Assembly (NCBI GenBank): GCA_033439795.1
Contig: JAUTDP010000001.1
Span: 4,526,001 to 4,590,000 of the forward strand
Length of the DNA stretch: 64,000 bases
Direction: 5' to 3'
From: Sordaria brevicollis
Taxonomy: Eukaryota; Ascomycota; Sordariomycetes; Sordariales; Sordariaceae
The position numbers and the translations under genes are program-made. The notes below the pieces were generated by a model. The model did not search any database and was not told where the DNA came from. It was given only the letters and a program-made list of their open reading frames with translations. Of the stretch, positions 35,750 to 49,350 are shown in pieces. Position 1 is the stretch's first letter. Each line of letters starts with the position of its first letter.

Positions 35750-38700
35750 GTACCCCCGGCTCCAAAACGTAATTAATTTCAATTATTAATAAAATTAATA
35801 TATTAATACTCTTATAAATTAATTAATAAACTGCGGGCGTAGCGGTAGCGGGTGGTCTATATTATTACGCGTATTGAAATAGGTATAGTAAATTTAACGA
35901 TTATTTATTATAGCGGTTATAAATAGTATTACGTTAGGCCGAATCCGGATAATTAAAATAATATACGGGTTTATAATTCTTCCTTTTTTGCCTTAATTAA
36001 ATTTTTAAACCCTTAAATTCTCTTTCTCTCTTTCTTTTCTTTTTTATAATTTTTATTAATATAATTTTAGTATTCTTTAGATTCTTCGTATAATAAATAC
36101 TCTTTCTTCGCTTATAATAAAGTAGATTTTTTAAAAATTTCGCGCATTCCTTTAACGTTATTATACTTCTTCGCCGTTACCCTTATAAGGATTCTAACGC
36201 AATTCTTATTAAAAATATAAATTATATAATTTATTTAAAATTTATTATTAAAAACGTTATTTTAAATAGTAATATTCCCGTAATATTTTAATACTTCTAC
36301 TTTTTAAGTAAAAAGAAGAAATATTACGAATATATTAATTATAAAAAGAATTGCGACGAAATGAGTCTAATTTTCTTTTTTTTTTTTTTTTAATTAATAT
36401 TTCGTTAACGAAATAAACCCGTTATTTTAATAATTAGCGACGGAGCCAATATCGCTATTTTAATTCGCTAATTAATTAAATTTTAAAAATATAACGTTAA
36501 TAGAATTTTCGTTTAGGAAGAGGCGTTACGTACGTATATCGCGGTCGTTATTAAAAATTTCTTAATATATTTTAATATTATTAAAGCGGTTATTAAAGCC
36601 GAATTTAGGCTTTTAAACCTTAAAAAAGTTATTAAAAATATTATAAATATATTATCAAAGGGTAAATAAATATATAATATAATATTAATTATTTTATAAT
36701 ACGCCGTTATTAAAAAAATCGTTAATAAGCGTATTTAAGCCTTAATATAATTAGTTTTTAAGCATTTTATTATAAATATTCCTATATAAGAATATTAATA
36801 TTAAAAGGAAATTTAATTAATACGCTTTATTTATAGCGATCCCGGTTAATCGATTTAACTTTTTATTAAAAAGCGTTTTTATAATATAATTAAAGCGGAG
36901 GTAATTTATATATATAGCGTTATTAAAAATATTAATCCCGAATATTAGGAAGAAGAAATTACGTAAATTATAAATAACTTCCCTATATAAATTTTTATTT
37001 AAATAGCCAATAAAACGTCGAAACTTCGTTTCGGAAATAATAAATTTTAGTAGAGGATAATTAATAAGAATATAATACTTCGATAGGAAAACGATAATAA
37101 AAATACAATTCTACTATTATATTCTATTATAAAAAAATATTAAAAAAAATAAAATTTAAAGTTTAAATAATATAATTATATAATTTATAAATTAAAACCG
37201 TAGGAATAGATTATAGAAACGTATTATAATATATATATAGGAGATTATAAAGATATATTATAATTTATATATAGGAAATGGATTAGGTTCGGGCGAATTA
37301 TTAATTACGTTATATTCTTTTAGGGCTTTATTTAATTTTCGTTAATATTAGGCTCGAAGTCCTATTTAATTTAAAATTTAATTTATACGGGTATTTAGCG
37401 TAGAAGTTTTAAATATCATTTATATTAATTTAAAAATCCTTTACGGGGTATTAATCCGGTAAGTAAGGTCGGGGCTATTTAATTTTATAAAGTAATTTAC
37501 CCTTTAAAGACTATATAGAATTAAGAATATATTCGAAATATTATTTTTCTTTATTAAATATCGCTTTAAAAACGATGGCGCCCTTTATTTATTAATCGAA
37601 AGTTTTATTAAAAGTTTTTTAACCGGGTAAACCTTTTTAATAAGGTTGGACAAAGGAAATATAAAAAATAGGGAAGATTTTATATATTATATTTATAATA
37701 AAGGTAATTACTTAATAGTATATTTTTTTAACGATAAATAGGTTTATTTATTTATCGGCTAATTTAGGGGACAGGCGGCCTTAATTTTAATATTTAGTAT
37801 TAATTTAAATTTTATCCTCGATTACGTATTTTAGGGCGTCCGATTTATAAACGTTAATATAATATTTTTATTTCTCTTAAACTTCTTTTATAAATAAGCG
37901 GGCCCTAACGGTAATATAATTTACGTACTCTTTAATTATTTAAACGTTAAATAATTTTTAATATTATATTAATAATATAAGGGTATTATAATATTAAAAG
38001 GGTTTAATATTTATTTTCGGGTATTAATTATAATTAATAAAGAATAGGGAGAGGTTTATAATTTTTAAAATATAATTATTTATTACGAATTTAGTAAGGG
38101 GTAATTAAATAAATTAATCGTTTTAATAATAAAAATAGAAAGCGTATAAATATTATTCGATATAAGCGTTTATAATCTCTATTTAGCCGTTAATTTTTAA
38201 ATAAGCGGATAAAGAGAATTTTTATTAAACGTTGAAGAATCGATAAAATTCCCGTTAGAAAATAGCGATAAATTAAAAATTGCAGTTAGAAATAATGGAA
38301 TTAAAAGTACTATATAAATAGTAAATTTCGCGGAGGAAGGTATTAACGATTCTTTTAGCGGTTAAATTGTAAATAGGGACGTAATACTATATTTTCGTTA
38401 AATAATCGATAATTATTATAATATAAATATATATCTTTTTACCGCTTTTAATTTTAGGAAGGGGGCCGATAAAATTTATTAAAAAGTCGGATTATTAGTA
38501 AAATAGGATTAATATAAATTCGAATAGGTTTAGAAGCGTAAATTTAGAATTTTTAACCCGGGCGTAAAAATAATAACTTTAAATAAAAGTAATTACGTTT
38601 TTAAATAAATTAAGTTAAATATAAATTTATTAAATAAAATTATAAATTTTAAAATAATTTAAATAGTTATTAGGTATTAAATTATAAATATATTAAAGAA

Positions 38701-39829
38701 TTTAGAAGCGAATTTCGTTATAGGGGGGATAAAAACCCGTTTATTAATTAAGATCCGGTCGTAAAGGATTTTATAATTTATTATAATAACCTTTACGAAT
38801 TTTTTAATATATTTAGGGAATTTTTTATAATTAGGGTTTTAAAAATAAGAGATAATTATAAGGGAATTAAGTAAAGCGAAGTAAACGGCGTTAATATAAT
38901 CGTTAATTAATAATTTAATATTAAAAATTACAAGCTTTATAAATTATTTATTATCGTTATTATTATTATTATTAAAGTCCAATTTTTCGATTTAATTCTC
39001 TTTCAATAATAAAGTACGTATATAATTCGTTATTTAATTATCGCCGAAATTACATTTATTTATTAGGGTATTTTTAAGTAATTAGGAAAAGGCGTCGGGG
39101 ATAGCGGCGTAAGTATTCGGGCGGTATATAATTTTAAAACGGAAATTATTAAAAAATTCGGATTATTGAATTTACTATTAATTAAAGAATTTCGTTATTA
39201 TAAAATATTAGAGGCTTTTATAATTAATAATAATTTTAATAGCGTTTTTAATTCCTTAGAATTTAGGGCGCTATTCTTCGAAGGTTTTAATAATAACGAA
39301 GAATTCTTTATTATAAATTTTATAATTATATTCGGCCGGAGAATATTTAAACGAAAAGAAGGCGATAAAATAACGTTTCCCTTCCTTATTAATTTAAAAA
39401 AAGATATTATTAAACGTTTAATTTAAAACGTCGATTTCGATAACGGTTTAATATTCGGGGTAATAATATATAAAAATAAAGACCGAAATAAAAGCGTTTT
39501 TTAAATATTTAAATATTATAATTATAATTTTAAATATAGGGTTAATTTATTTATTATAGGATATAAAAATTATAAAGGGTTAAACGATTTTAAAAAAAAC
39601 TTTTAATAAATTTATAATAAAAATTCGTAAAGTTAATAAAACGTTAAAAGTCTTTTAAAGTTTCTAGGACGTTTTAGCCGATAATAACGCTAATTTTTTA
39701 AAATTTATATATAAACCGTCGCGGAAAATAATAAATTTTAAATATTTTATTTTATATTTATAAAATTCGTATTTCCGAATATCGATAATTAAATTTACTT
39801 TTATAAATTTCTTTATAACGTTTTCGAAG

Positions 39830-40250
39830 TAACGTTTATATTCTATTTTAATTCCGTTATAAATAAATATATTATTGAAATAAATTATAATATATTTATT
39901 TAAAATATTAAATAGGACGTAGTTAATATAATATTAAAACGACGCCGGCGCGCCTATTATACCGAAATTTGTAATAAAATATTCGAAAAGGCTAAATTTA
40001 ATAATAAACGCAATTTTCTATTTATTACCTTCGGCGATATATAAATAATTAAAGGTTATAATAATATCGAATTTACTAAATTATTTCGCTTTATAGAAGG
40101 AATTAATTATTTCGCGGATAAAAGCAATAAAATATTTATTTTTTATTATAATATTATTTAATTTACGGTAATCGACGTAAATTCGTATACTACCCCCTAA
40201 TTTTCAAATTAGGAGTATAAAAATAGCCGTAGGGGATGAATTTGAGCGAA
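39830..40250 (-). pseudogene. Reverse transcriptase remnant of Gypsy element 1
   Basis: Minus-strand translation, ignoring stops, follows the fungal Gypsy RT pattern: an IYVDYRKLN-like block, then AEGNKWKIAF, LFEYFI, FGIIGAPASF and a damaged catalytic FNNIF block. The Asp residues of YxDD are changed to Asn, so catalysis is lost as well as the frame. Family-level call only. Confidence 0.8.
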
Positions 40251-43142
40251 TAAAATTAGAAATTAAATAATTATTTAAATATTTACGTACGACGTAGAAT
40301 TTTTCCTAAAATATAGAGCGTAAATAATAATATAAGGGGGTTTAACCGGGGATAAAATCGATTTTATAATTAAAAGGGCGGTAAAGTAATATTATTTTTA
40401 TAATTTTAAGGTTAAAAGCTTTTTAAAGGCGGTAAAAATATTCCGATAAAATTTTAATAATTTTTATATAAATAGGCGCCGGCTTTTTATTAATATATTT
40501 TTAAATATCTTCCGCCGAAATTACCCGGAATTATAATTATTCTACTATTTAATCCCGGTAATTAATTAAAGATTAATAGAGGGGGATAAATATAAATTGG
40601 CCGGTAAATATTATATAAAGTATAATATCGTCGAAATTATTAAAAGTTTAATTAAAATCTTCGGGGTTAGGGTCGGGGAGTGGGATTATAACCGTCGGCG
40701 AATTACTATTAATATTAAAGAGAAGTATTATAATTTTAATAAGGTAATAAAATTAATCGGGAATATATTTAAAAATTTTTACGCCGGGTTCTTTATATAT
40801 TAAAATAAAATTAGAAGTAAATAATAAATAAATAATTACATCCTATAATTAATTATAATTATTTAAATAAGAATAAACTTTTAAAATATAATAGGGGGAA
40901 GTAAGATAATAGTAAAATTTTTATAATTTAGTAAAGGGTTAAATTAAATTTTGGGGTATAAATTTAATTTTTAATAGTATTCGAAGGGTTATAATTAATA
41001 GGGGAAGGTTTAATACGTTTTTAATAAAGGGCAAAGGAAGTAAAAGCGTTTTTTTAATAATAAAATTAAAAAGATTTATAATATTTTATAATTAATTTAT
41101 AATAAAATTATATTTTTTTAATTAAAGGAGGCTAAAAATAATATTAGGGCTATTAAAAGGTTAAACGAAGAGAATAAAGCAATTTATAAAAGAATTAATA
41201 AAATAAAATATAATATAAATATAGGAAATAGAATTATTTTCGCGATTATTAATTAAATAAAAGGTATAGAAATAGTAAAGAAGTATTAAAAGGAGAATAT
41301 AATATTATATAAAGGAAAAATTAATAAAATTTATTAGCGAATACCCGGAATCGATTATTATAAAATATAATATTTCGGGGGCGTTATTAGAGCGAATAGA
41401 ATTTGAGAAAAAGAAATTAATATTTGGTTTTATAGAATATAAATATAGGTTTTTTAATTCTTCCGTATTACGTTTTTAGCGGCGATTTTTATTAAAAATT
41501 AAATTTTTTCCGTTTTAAACGTTAACGTTAAAATCGGGGCATTTTAAACGGGAATAAAGGTTTAAATTTTATATTTTACTTTAATTATATAAATTATAGC
41601 GTAATAATTAATTTTATTATAATATATATATAAACCCTCCGCTTTATAGCGGGTTCGTTCTTTTATAGAAATAAAGTTATTAAATTTCTTTATAAAGGTA
41701 GAAATTTTATTAAAGATTATAAAATCGCTAATAGGTTAAGCGGGGGTAAATAGCGAAACGTTAACATAATAATTAACGTTTAATAAATTAATAATAAATT
41801 CATAAAAGAGGTCTACCTAATTTTCGAAATTATTAAAAGTTAAATAATTAATACTAATAACGTTAACGAAAATATTTTAAAAGTATTTATTAATTTTCGA
41901 TTTAAAAACGTCGATATAATAGTAAATATTAAATTTATAGGGATTAACGAATTTAATAAATATAAAAATAAAATCGGCGAAAGGAAAAGTATTTTATGAT
42001 AAGCGATTTATTTCTTAAATTATTTTAATATAAATCTTAAAAATAATATAATACGGGTCGAATTATTTAAAGAAATTCTAAAAATTAATAAAATTTACGG
42101 ATTCAATAATAGAATTTTAAAGGGAAGTTATAACCGTATCGACCTTAGAGCGAATATATATAAAAACGTCGTTAGAAAAATATTAAAAAATATAAAGGAT
42201 CCGATCGGTAAATATTAAATAAATAACGTAATCAATAACGAATTTAATATTAATAAAAGATTTTTAATTAATATATTCCTTTTATTATTTTATAAAGGAA
42301 TATTTAGCGCCGGTAAAAATAGGGGGTTCGGCGCCGCAAGTATAATTAAATAAGAAAAGGGATAAAAAGAGAAAAATAATAAACGGAAATTAAAAATTAA
42401 TTTAATTAATAATATATTAACGAGTTTAAAACGTAATTTTAATAACGTATTAATTAATTTTAAATTAAATAATATTAATTCGTTAATTAATTATATTAGC
42501 CCGAACGGTTTAAAGATGGACGGCGGCTTCGAATTTGGAGACGTAGAAGAGGGTTTAATCGGTTTATTTCCGTATTTTAGTAATTTCTTAAACGAATTTA
42601 ACGATATAATTACGAAATTAAATTTCGGAATAGGAAATTATATTAAAATTTATTATAATTTAGGTTTAGGCATTATAAATACGGTTTTAAACGTAATTAA
42701 ATTAAACTTTAATAACGTCGAAGTAAGTATAAAATTAGGAAAAGAATTCGGGATCCGTTTTCATAACGCTTACGAAACGAAAAAGGTCGTTCTATAAGTT
42801 ATAAATAACGGCGTTAATATAAAATTAATTATAGGAAGGAAAGAGGTTAATAATAAGGGCTTATTATTCGCTATCGGAATTGGGGCCCGGGGTATCCGTA
42901 CTGGACGTTTCGGGGCTATTTAAATTCATAATTAGGATTGGATCTAGGTTTAGGCGGGCGTAAAGGCGGAGAAAAGTTGGTAATATTTAGTCGAAGTAGT
43001 AATTAATAAAAGGGATAAAGGATTTCGTAGAAAGGGGTTCGATAAGGTTTAATTAAAAAAGATCGGCACCGTTTTTATAAATTAATTAAAGCGAAACGTT
43101 TAATAAACGCCGGGCTATTGGCTATAGAAAAATATAATAAAT

Positions 43143-43346
43143 TATTATAATACCGATTTAGTAGAGGCTTGGAAAAAACGTATTATTATACGAAGAGGAG
43201 AAAATCGAAAAAGAGTAGCGAAAATTCTATTCTCGGACTATATATATAAGTAAAGTAGAAATATAATTGTGGGCACGATTATACTCCGTTGGTAATTCGG
43301 TGCTAAAACGCCTAGGGAGCGTTGCCGATAATTTAGTGCCGTAACA
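43143..43346 (-). repeat. 5' LTR of Gypsy element 1
   Basis: Direct-repeat partner of 35546-35749, also 204 bp, followed directly by the AAACG target duplication. This copy keeps more G/C (for example GTGCCGTAACA at its right end) than the other, showing that RIP hit the two copies unequally. Confidence 0.88.
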
Positions 43347-43351
43347 AAACG

Positions 43352-44660
43352 CGGTCGGCTTTTTAAATATTCTATATATTAACCTACTACGGTATTATAT
43401 AATTAACGGTAATTTTATCCGCCTCAAATATTAATTAACTTTCGTAAAGAGGTTTTATAAACTTTTCGAAGGTATCGAAATTATATTAAAACTTAATACT
43501 CTCGATAACTTCTAATATTATTTATAATCGGATTAATTCGTTTTATTATATTAATAAGGGAATTAAAGGAAGGAATATAATAGGGAGGAAATTACTTTAG
43601 GGCATTAAAATTATAGGGAAGGAGGGGGGCTCTTACTATTAACCTTAGTAATATATTTATCGAATAAACGCTTTAAAGGTATTTTTAATATATTAGAATA
43701 ATTATATAAAACGGTATTACGAGCCCTATTTAATAATAATATTAATTTTATTAATTGGAGTTAATAAAAGTAATAATAACCTCTAATTAATTTCGATAAA
43801 ATAGAAATAATCTTACTATAATATATTACTATAGCGGTACGTAAACGAGCCAATTGTAATTTACTAGTACGAAAAAAGTTAATTACGAGGGAGATTTGGC
43901 CGTATAATATTCGAAACGGTAATAGGGTAAGTAAATCCTTTATTAATAATTAAAGGAAATATAAATCGTAAAAGATAGCGAAAGTATTAAAGAAATACCT
44001 AATAATTAATTCCTATATTATATATCGGATTATAGCGTATATATTAGTAATAAAATTATTAATTTTACCTAATTTTTCGATTAATTCGTTATAAGTAATT
44101 AAAATTAAATTAGCGAAGTTTACCGTAATATATTCTATAGTTTTAATATATTTATTAGCCTAAAAGAAGGTAATTCTACTAGTTTTGTACGAGAATAAAA
44201 TATTAAGAATTTATTTACTATTATAATTATCCGATTCGTTAAAAAAAATATTAATATAATTTATTTTATCGAAATATTTTATACGGATTTACGCTTTTAT
44301 CTCCTTATAAATAAAAAGGAATTATTTATTTACTATTATAATAGCGTTAAAAAGAATATAATTAAGTACGAAATTATATAAAAATACCTTTATAAATAAC
44401 CCCTTATAAAGGGTAAAGGGTCTCCCTTCGAGGAGGATAACTTTAATTATATATTAATCGACCCGTTTTTTTTAAATAGTAATTAATATAATAGTAAAAT
44501 AATATATATCCTTTCGATTTTTTATTTACCGCTATAAATAATATAATTAATACGCTTAGTATTTTATAAAGTAGCGGCCTATTTAAGTAACGTTGAATGC
44601 GTATTATTAATAATAATATTTATAAGTAACTATTTAATACACTCTACTTAGTTAGTTCTC
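43352..44660 (-). pseudogene. RIP-degraded retroelement relic right of Gypsy element 1 (possible gag)
   Basis: AT-rich relic forming the other half of the repeat that Gypsy element 1 split. Minus-strand translation of about 44,350-43,750, ignoring stops, gives a long helical stretch without Cys or catalytic motifs (text such as INNFITNIYAIIRYI). This has the general look of a Copia-type gag. That is a weak visual call. The block ends near 44,660 where normal composition resumes. Confidence 0.35.
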
Positions 44661-47600
44661 TAAATCGAATTTATCGATAATAGTTTAGCTTTTTCCCTAT
44701 TGAATTAGAGGCATCGCGAGCGAAATTGTAGCGTTGAGGGTGGGGATAATTGTCGTAACTGGTAATAATTACGAGGATTATGCTTATTGAGGGGAATCCA
44801 GGAAGCTCGTCAGTATATTGAAAAGTGTATAGATGGCCAAATTGTATGCCTAGAGGGGAGGTGGCACGGACTAGTGCACGGGCTATGGAAATAGCGGTAA
44901 TTACTCGGAATGGTAAAGAAATGAAAAAATCCATCATTTACGGTATCTATCGACCCCTAGCCAATGGTACCATCAAGGCCGAGTCGGAGGCACCGTTTCA
45001 AGCAACCCGGACCCCTCCATTCCAAAGCCAATGGCGCTTAGGTTGCGCGGATTGTACCAATTGCCATAGACAAAATGGCTGGTAAGGCCAGGCTGCTAAA
45101 ATGTATCTACCCGTCAGCTTGTTACGTTGCTCGTTATCGTGGACCGCTGAGCCGAGCAGAGTGATATTTGCCTTTGCCTTCATCACACCGCTTCATTGTC
45201 CGGCGTGACAAAGTTTAGCGCCGTGGCATCCCGACTCGTCGTTGAAGTTTGCTGGCGGCGTACGTCTTTTGCGATGGGATTCGGTGCGATAGCTGGCAAT
45301 GTTACATGGGACGCCGAAGACCATCCCTCGTTCATGAGACTCGAGGTCAGAGTGGTCCGACAAACTCTTGCCTGCCAACGGGACGGCTCGAGACAACCGC
45401 CGAACAAGCCACTTAAACACAGTACGGGATATGGTAATTTACAGTTTGCTTTTTCGCCAAGTACCCAACCGCTGGCTATGGAATTTTCACGAATGGGTAT
45501 GGGTTTTAGTCGAAAAGACCAAAACCCCTGAACATCAAGTTCCCCACTCGTTGCGTCATTGTTGGGGAAGGCGATCAATGTTCCGCCGATGGTTCTGAAA
45601 AGGGTTCCCTGAGTATCGGATCTCCTTGTCCGTGCCTGTGATGCTTGGCTTTTCTGTTGTGACATTGAACCTCACGAGGGACAACTTCTTCAAGCCGGCC
45701 ATACGAGACCGCCGGATTCTTCAGGTCAGAAAAGGGGATCCGACACGACAAAAGCATCACAAGCGGCATTCAGTCCGGACTACGATCTCATCGCCTTGTG
45801 GAAGATCAGATGAGAACCGACCACATCCTCTGCGGTATGCCTCTTCAGTGGGTATTGCGATCCAACTCAGATGTGTTTCTGGACACAAAATTTGCTGCTT
45901 CGACAAGGCGAAATTGCACCTGCCGAACCACAATCAGCTTCTAATTTTGAATCTTGCTCATTAGTTATCACCACGCAAACATTTTATACCCATGGGCGAA
46001 GCCATAGACTTCCCACAATAGAAAATCCGTTATGTTAATCTTCTTGTGGATTCCCGTCCTTTAATTGTTCCCGCTCCGTGCCGTGTTGTTCGGTATTTTA
46101 CTGAGAGCTGTTCAATCTCATCGCCCAGCTGAGCTCCTCTCACCTTTATCTGCCGTCACCTACATCCCATATCACTTGGAAGGCAAGTGTCCCCCAACCC
46201 ATCGACAACAGTATTGTGGGAGGGAGAGACGGGTTATCCCGTCGTTACACTTGGAGTTGTTATGGATCCTCCATGTGACACTACCGGCGCTGCAAAATGT
46301 GATATCACCTCGAAACTGTGCGAGTCTTCGGACGAACAGAAGACACATCTTTACGACCTACTAGAAATGGATGACTTTTGCGACTCGCATATGTACATTC
46401 GCATGAGACAAAAAGACAGACAAACTTCCCTTCCAAAAGAAGACCCACGGCCCTCTTGTTCTCTTCCTTTCAACGATCCGGCGCTATTCAATTTCCAGGA
46501 CATATCATGAACTCCTCAACCAATGGGCGTTCCCTTCCCCGTCATTGATTGCCTTGGTCTTCCTCCCTTCTTCAAACACAGCAGCCACTCCGTCCACTGG
46601 CCAGCGCCAAGAGCCACTACTGTACTGCTCGAACAACAGCTGCAATCTTATTCCTGCAGGCGCAGGATACAGAAACGCAGAAGGCTCTCCGTCGAAGGCA
46701 TTGAAAAGGCAAGAAGACAAACGAATCTTGAACCTCGTGATCGCATCAGCCCAACGCGGGTTGGAAGAAAATGTCCGGATCTCGTATGTGTGCCACATCG
46801 TAAGGCGGGCAACGACAAAGGCAAGGCCTGGAGAAATGCTAAGCGAGGGACCTCGCTCGCTCGCTTGACGGTTGAGTACAGCAATCCTTTGCGGGTGATG
46901 GTATGCAACACATCGTGAACGGAAGACGGCGTGTAACAGGGTTCATCAGTCATGCTGTTTTGATTCACTGCTCGTGGACGTGGACAAACAGTCAATGGAC
47001 CTCCCCTACACCGGAAACGGGAACAGAAAGGCATCACAGGGCAGCACTGAATGGCTTCCTCTGAACGGTGATGGGATGGATGCCCCCGTCTCCCCTGTCT
47101 TCCCCGAACGTGAGGGGGCGGGAGGGCCCGCTGAGAAGGTACGTGCAGCATCTCGAAAATGATATGCAGCTTGCAGCTGCATAAGATGGCTCCGATGTCC
47201 ACTGAAATTTTAGACACACCGTCCGTCCACCGATTTGATGGCGTTTCCCTCTTTCGCTCTCACCCTACATACCTACCTTTGCGGGCTGGCTCGTACGCTG
47301 TGAAGTATTCCGTATCAACACATGGTACCCTACCGTACCTTCGCTTGATTTTCCGGTTTTCGTCGGAGCCGACTTGATGTGGGTGTTTGAGATTTCGTGA
47401 CTTCACAGTTTATCTAGGAGAGACTGCTCACGGACTCTGTAAGTGAGCAAAGCATCAGTACAAATGTACTTTGCGGTCTTCAGACACGGAATATTCAATT
47501 GAACCACTACTTTCCCCTGAACGTTTTTCGAGTAGGGGGAACATGCTTGCCCTTTCTCGCTCGGCGGATTCAAGCTGCGTGAAAGCATTGCGACTCTGCA

Positions 47601-49350
47601 AGGCAACACAAACAACTAACCAGGCTGGGGCCATTTCAGGAGGTGGTATGGATCTCACGAGCGAGCACTATTCCGGCGGCGATCTAGAGAGTAGCAGCAA
47701 CAATAACCTCCGTTCAGATCCGTTAACCTCGCGGAAATGACCATAGTCTCCCCGAGCGATTCAATCGAGTTAAACCTCGACGCCGTCCCAGCATCCCACG
47801 TCTGTAGCACATGGTCTGATGTGCGGGACCCGGAATGCGAATCGCACCGCGACAGTTTCTTTTTATCGATGAGCCCCCACGAGACCTGGATAGGAGTTTT
47901 TGATAAAAGATCACTTTGTATGTGAGCAAGCAACCTATAGCAGTGGAAAACGGGATTTGTTCCACTACATTGGATGTCAGCATCGGCGCCCAGGTTGAGT
48001 GCTGTAACTCATCCCTTTGCCCAACCCAAGCCGAAAAAAATGGATGTCTTTTTTCAGCCCCCTTTTCGTACTCTTCTCCGCCCATCTCAACACATTGCTT
48101 TTTTTTACACCCTCCGTAAAACGAACGGGTACCTACCTTACACCATTGTTTGGATGGATCGTGCAAATTCCTGAGGAGCGCATCACCGACACCAAAACAG
48201 CAATTGCCTTACCGAGCCGACCAATTGAGAAAGCACTGCAGCATGTTGACACGTTCCGCAAACCTTCTTTGGTCGACTTGCTTCCGGTCGTTCCTGCCAT
48301 ACCTTTGTTCACCATCGAGTGTTGTTTTGTGCTCATCGGAAGACGGCAGGCGAGGACGACGTGAGCAGGAGCAGGAGCGCTCGGGGCCCCGGGCACAAGC
48401 CCGGCGCCGGCCGGACGATCATTCAACGGTTAACACTAACAGCACGCTCGCCGAATGAAACATGATCTGGCTATGTCGATGACAAGCACGTTTTCCTACC
48501 CGACGAATTGCTGCTTTTGATCTTCCTCACACGTAATACACCAAGGTATGCACGTGAAAGGGATGATCGTGGTTGATGAACATAACAAACAATAGGAGTC
48601 ACCACTACAGAAGCGTGTTATCTCTCTTGTCTGTCGGCGTCTGTACCAGCTACAGCCGTGTATAATCCACCAAGGACTTTGTAAGATCACATTCCCAATG
48701 CCTCTCAAAACGGTCATGTGAAAGTGACAGAAGAAAAACTATAGCTATCCAGTTGCGTACAGTATTACTTTTGAGGATATCGTGGACTATGGTAGCACAA
48801 AAAGCGGGCACCGTTTTGTTATGCTAGTTCAGTACACCCTACTCTACCTAACCTCCACCACCACCATTACAACAACCTAAGCATAAGACGAAGATTGACG
48901 GGCAATTGTCCCAAAATGTGCGATGCCCCTGAGAGAAGAAAGTGAAAGAAGGGGGAATTCTATGGAAACACCCGCTTGTGTCTCTCATCATCGGCCCCAC
49001 CAACACCATCCCGTCCATCCACACAATCCAGCCCATCCCTCCATCAGCACTCTTGTCTCAGCATTTCTTCAATTGTAGCGTACACCACACTTGGTCCCTG
49101 ATAGAGCTGGTTTAGAGTCTGATGCTCCTGCTGTATTCGGAGCCCACGGTGTTGGGGTTCTTCGCATGGGGGCCTTCATATTCATGGCGAAACTTCTACG
49201 ACGTCAACTATTAAGCATGGTCCATTTGCAAAGTATTTGAATTTGGTCTTGTAATAAGTTATCATTTTTTCCCCTTGTCTTTCTCTATATATTGAAAACG
49301 ACTGGCCAGTCCCCACTTCGCACAGGCACCCCCCTTTACAGAACATACAT
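44661..49350. other. Normal-composition island between two RIP blocks
   Basis: About 4.7 kb with ordinary base composition and intact CA/TG dinucleotides, flanked on both sides by RIP-saturated DNA. No gene is convincing. The longest frame is 160 codons on the minus strand (45,183-45,665, starting MSQQKSQASQ). It has no stop problem but no recognisable domain, and overlapping frames of similar length exist on the other strand. The stretch is probably unique sequence that escaped RIP because it is not duplicated. Confidence 0.5.

Larger units (their letters stand above)
35546..43346 (-). mobile_element. Gypsy-type LTR retrotransposon 1, RIP-inactivated, structurally complete
   Basis: Two 204-bp LTRs in direct orientation bound a 7.8-kb element with 5-bp target duplications AAACG at 35541-35545 and 43347-43351. 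The element reads on the minus strand: a purine-rich tract (GGAGCCGGGGG in minus-strand sense) lies next to the LTR at 35,546-35,749, making that the 3' LTR. Reverse-transcriptase blocks are legible on the minus strand between about 40,250 and 39,830: a VDYRKLN-type block near 40,180, the region before the palm near 40,010, APASF near 39,950, and a degenerate FNNIFIY in place of YLDDI near 39,875. Codons for Trp, Gln and Arg are replaced by stops throughout, as C-to-T change on both strands predicts. There is no intact gene. Confidence 0.88.

Noticed and set aside
39166..39426. 86-codon plus-strand frame in Gypsy element 1 (also those at 40597-40803 and 42516-42797)
   Set aside because: On the strand opposite to the identified reverse transcriptase, in AT-saturated sequence; amino-acid make-up (Ile, Asn, Phe, Lys) reflects base composition only.
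45183..45665. 160-codon minus-strand frame in the normal-composition island
   Set aside because: No domain, no splice-site support, and long frames also exist on the opposite strand over the same bases. Kept only as a candidate to check, not annotated as a gene.
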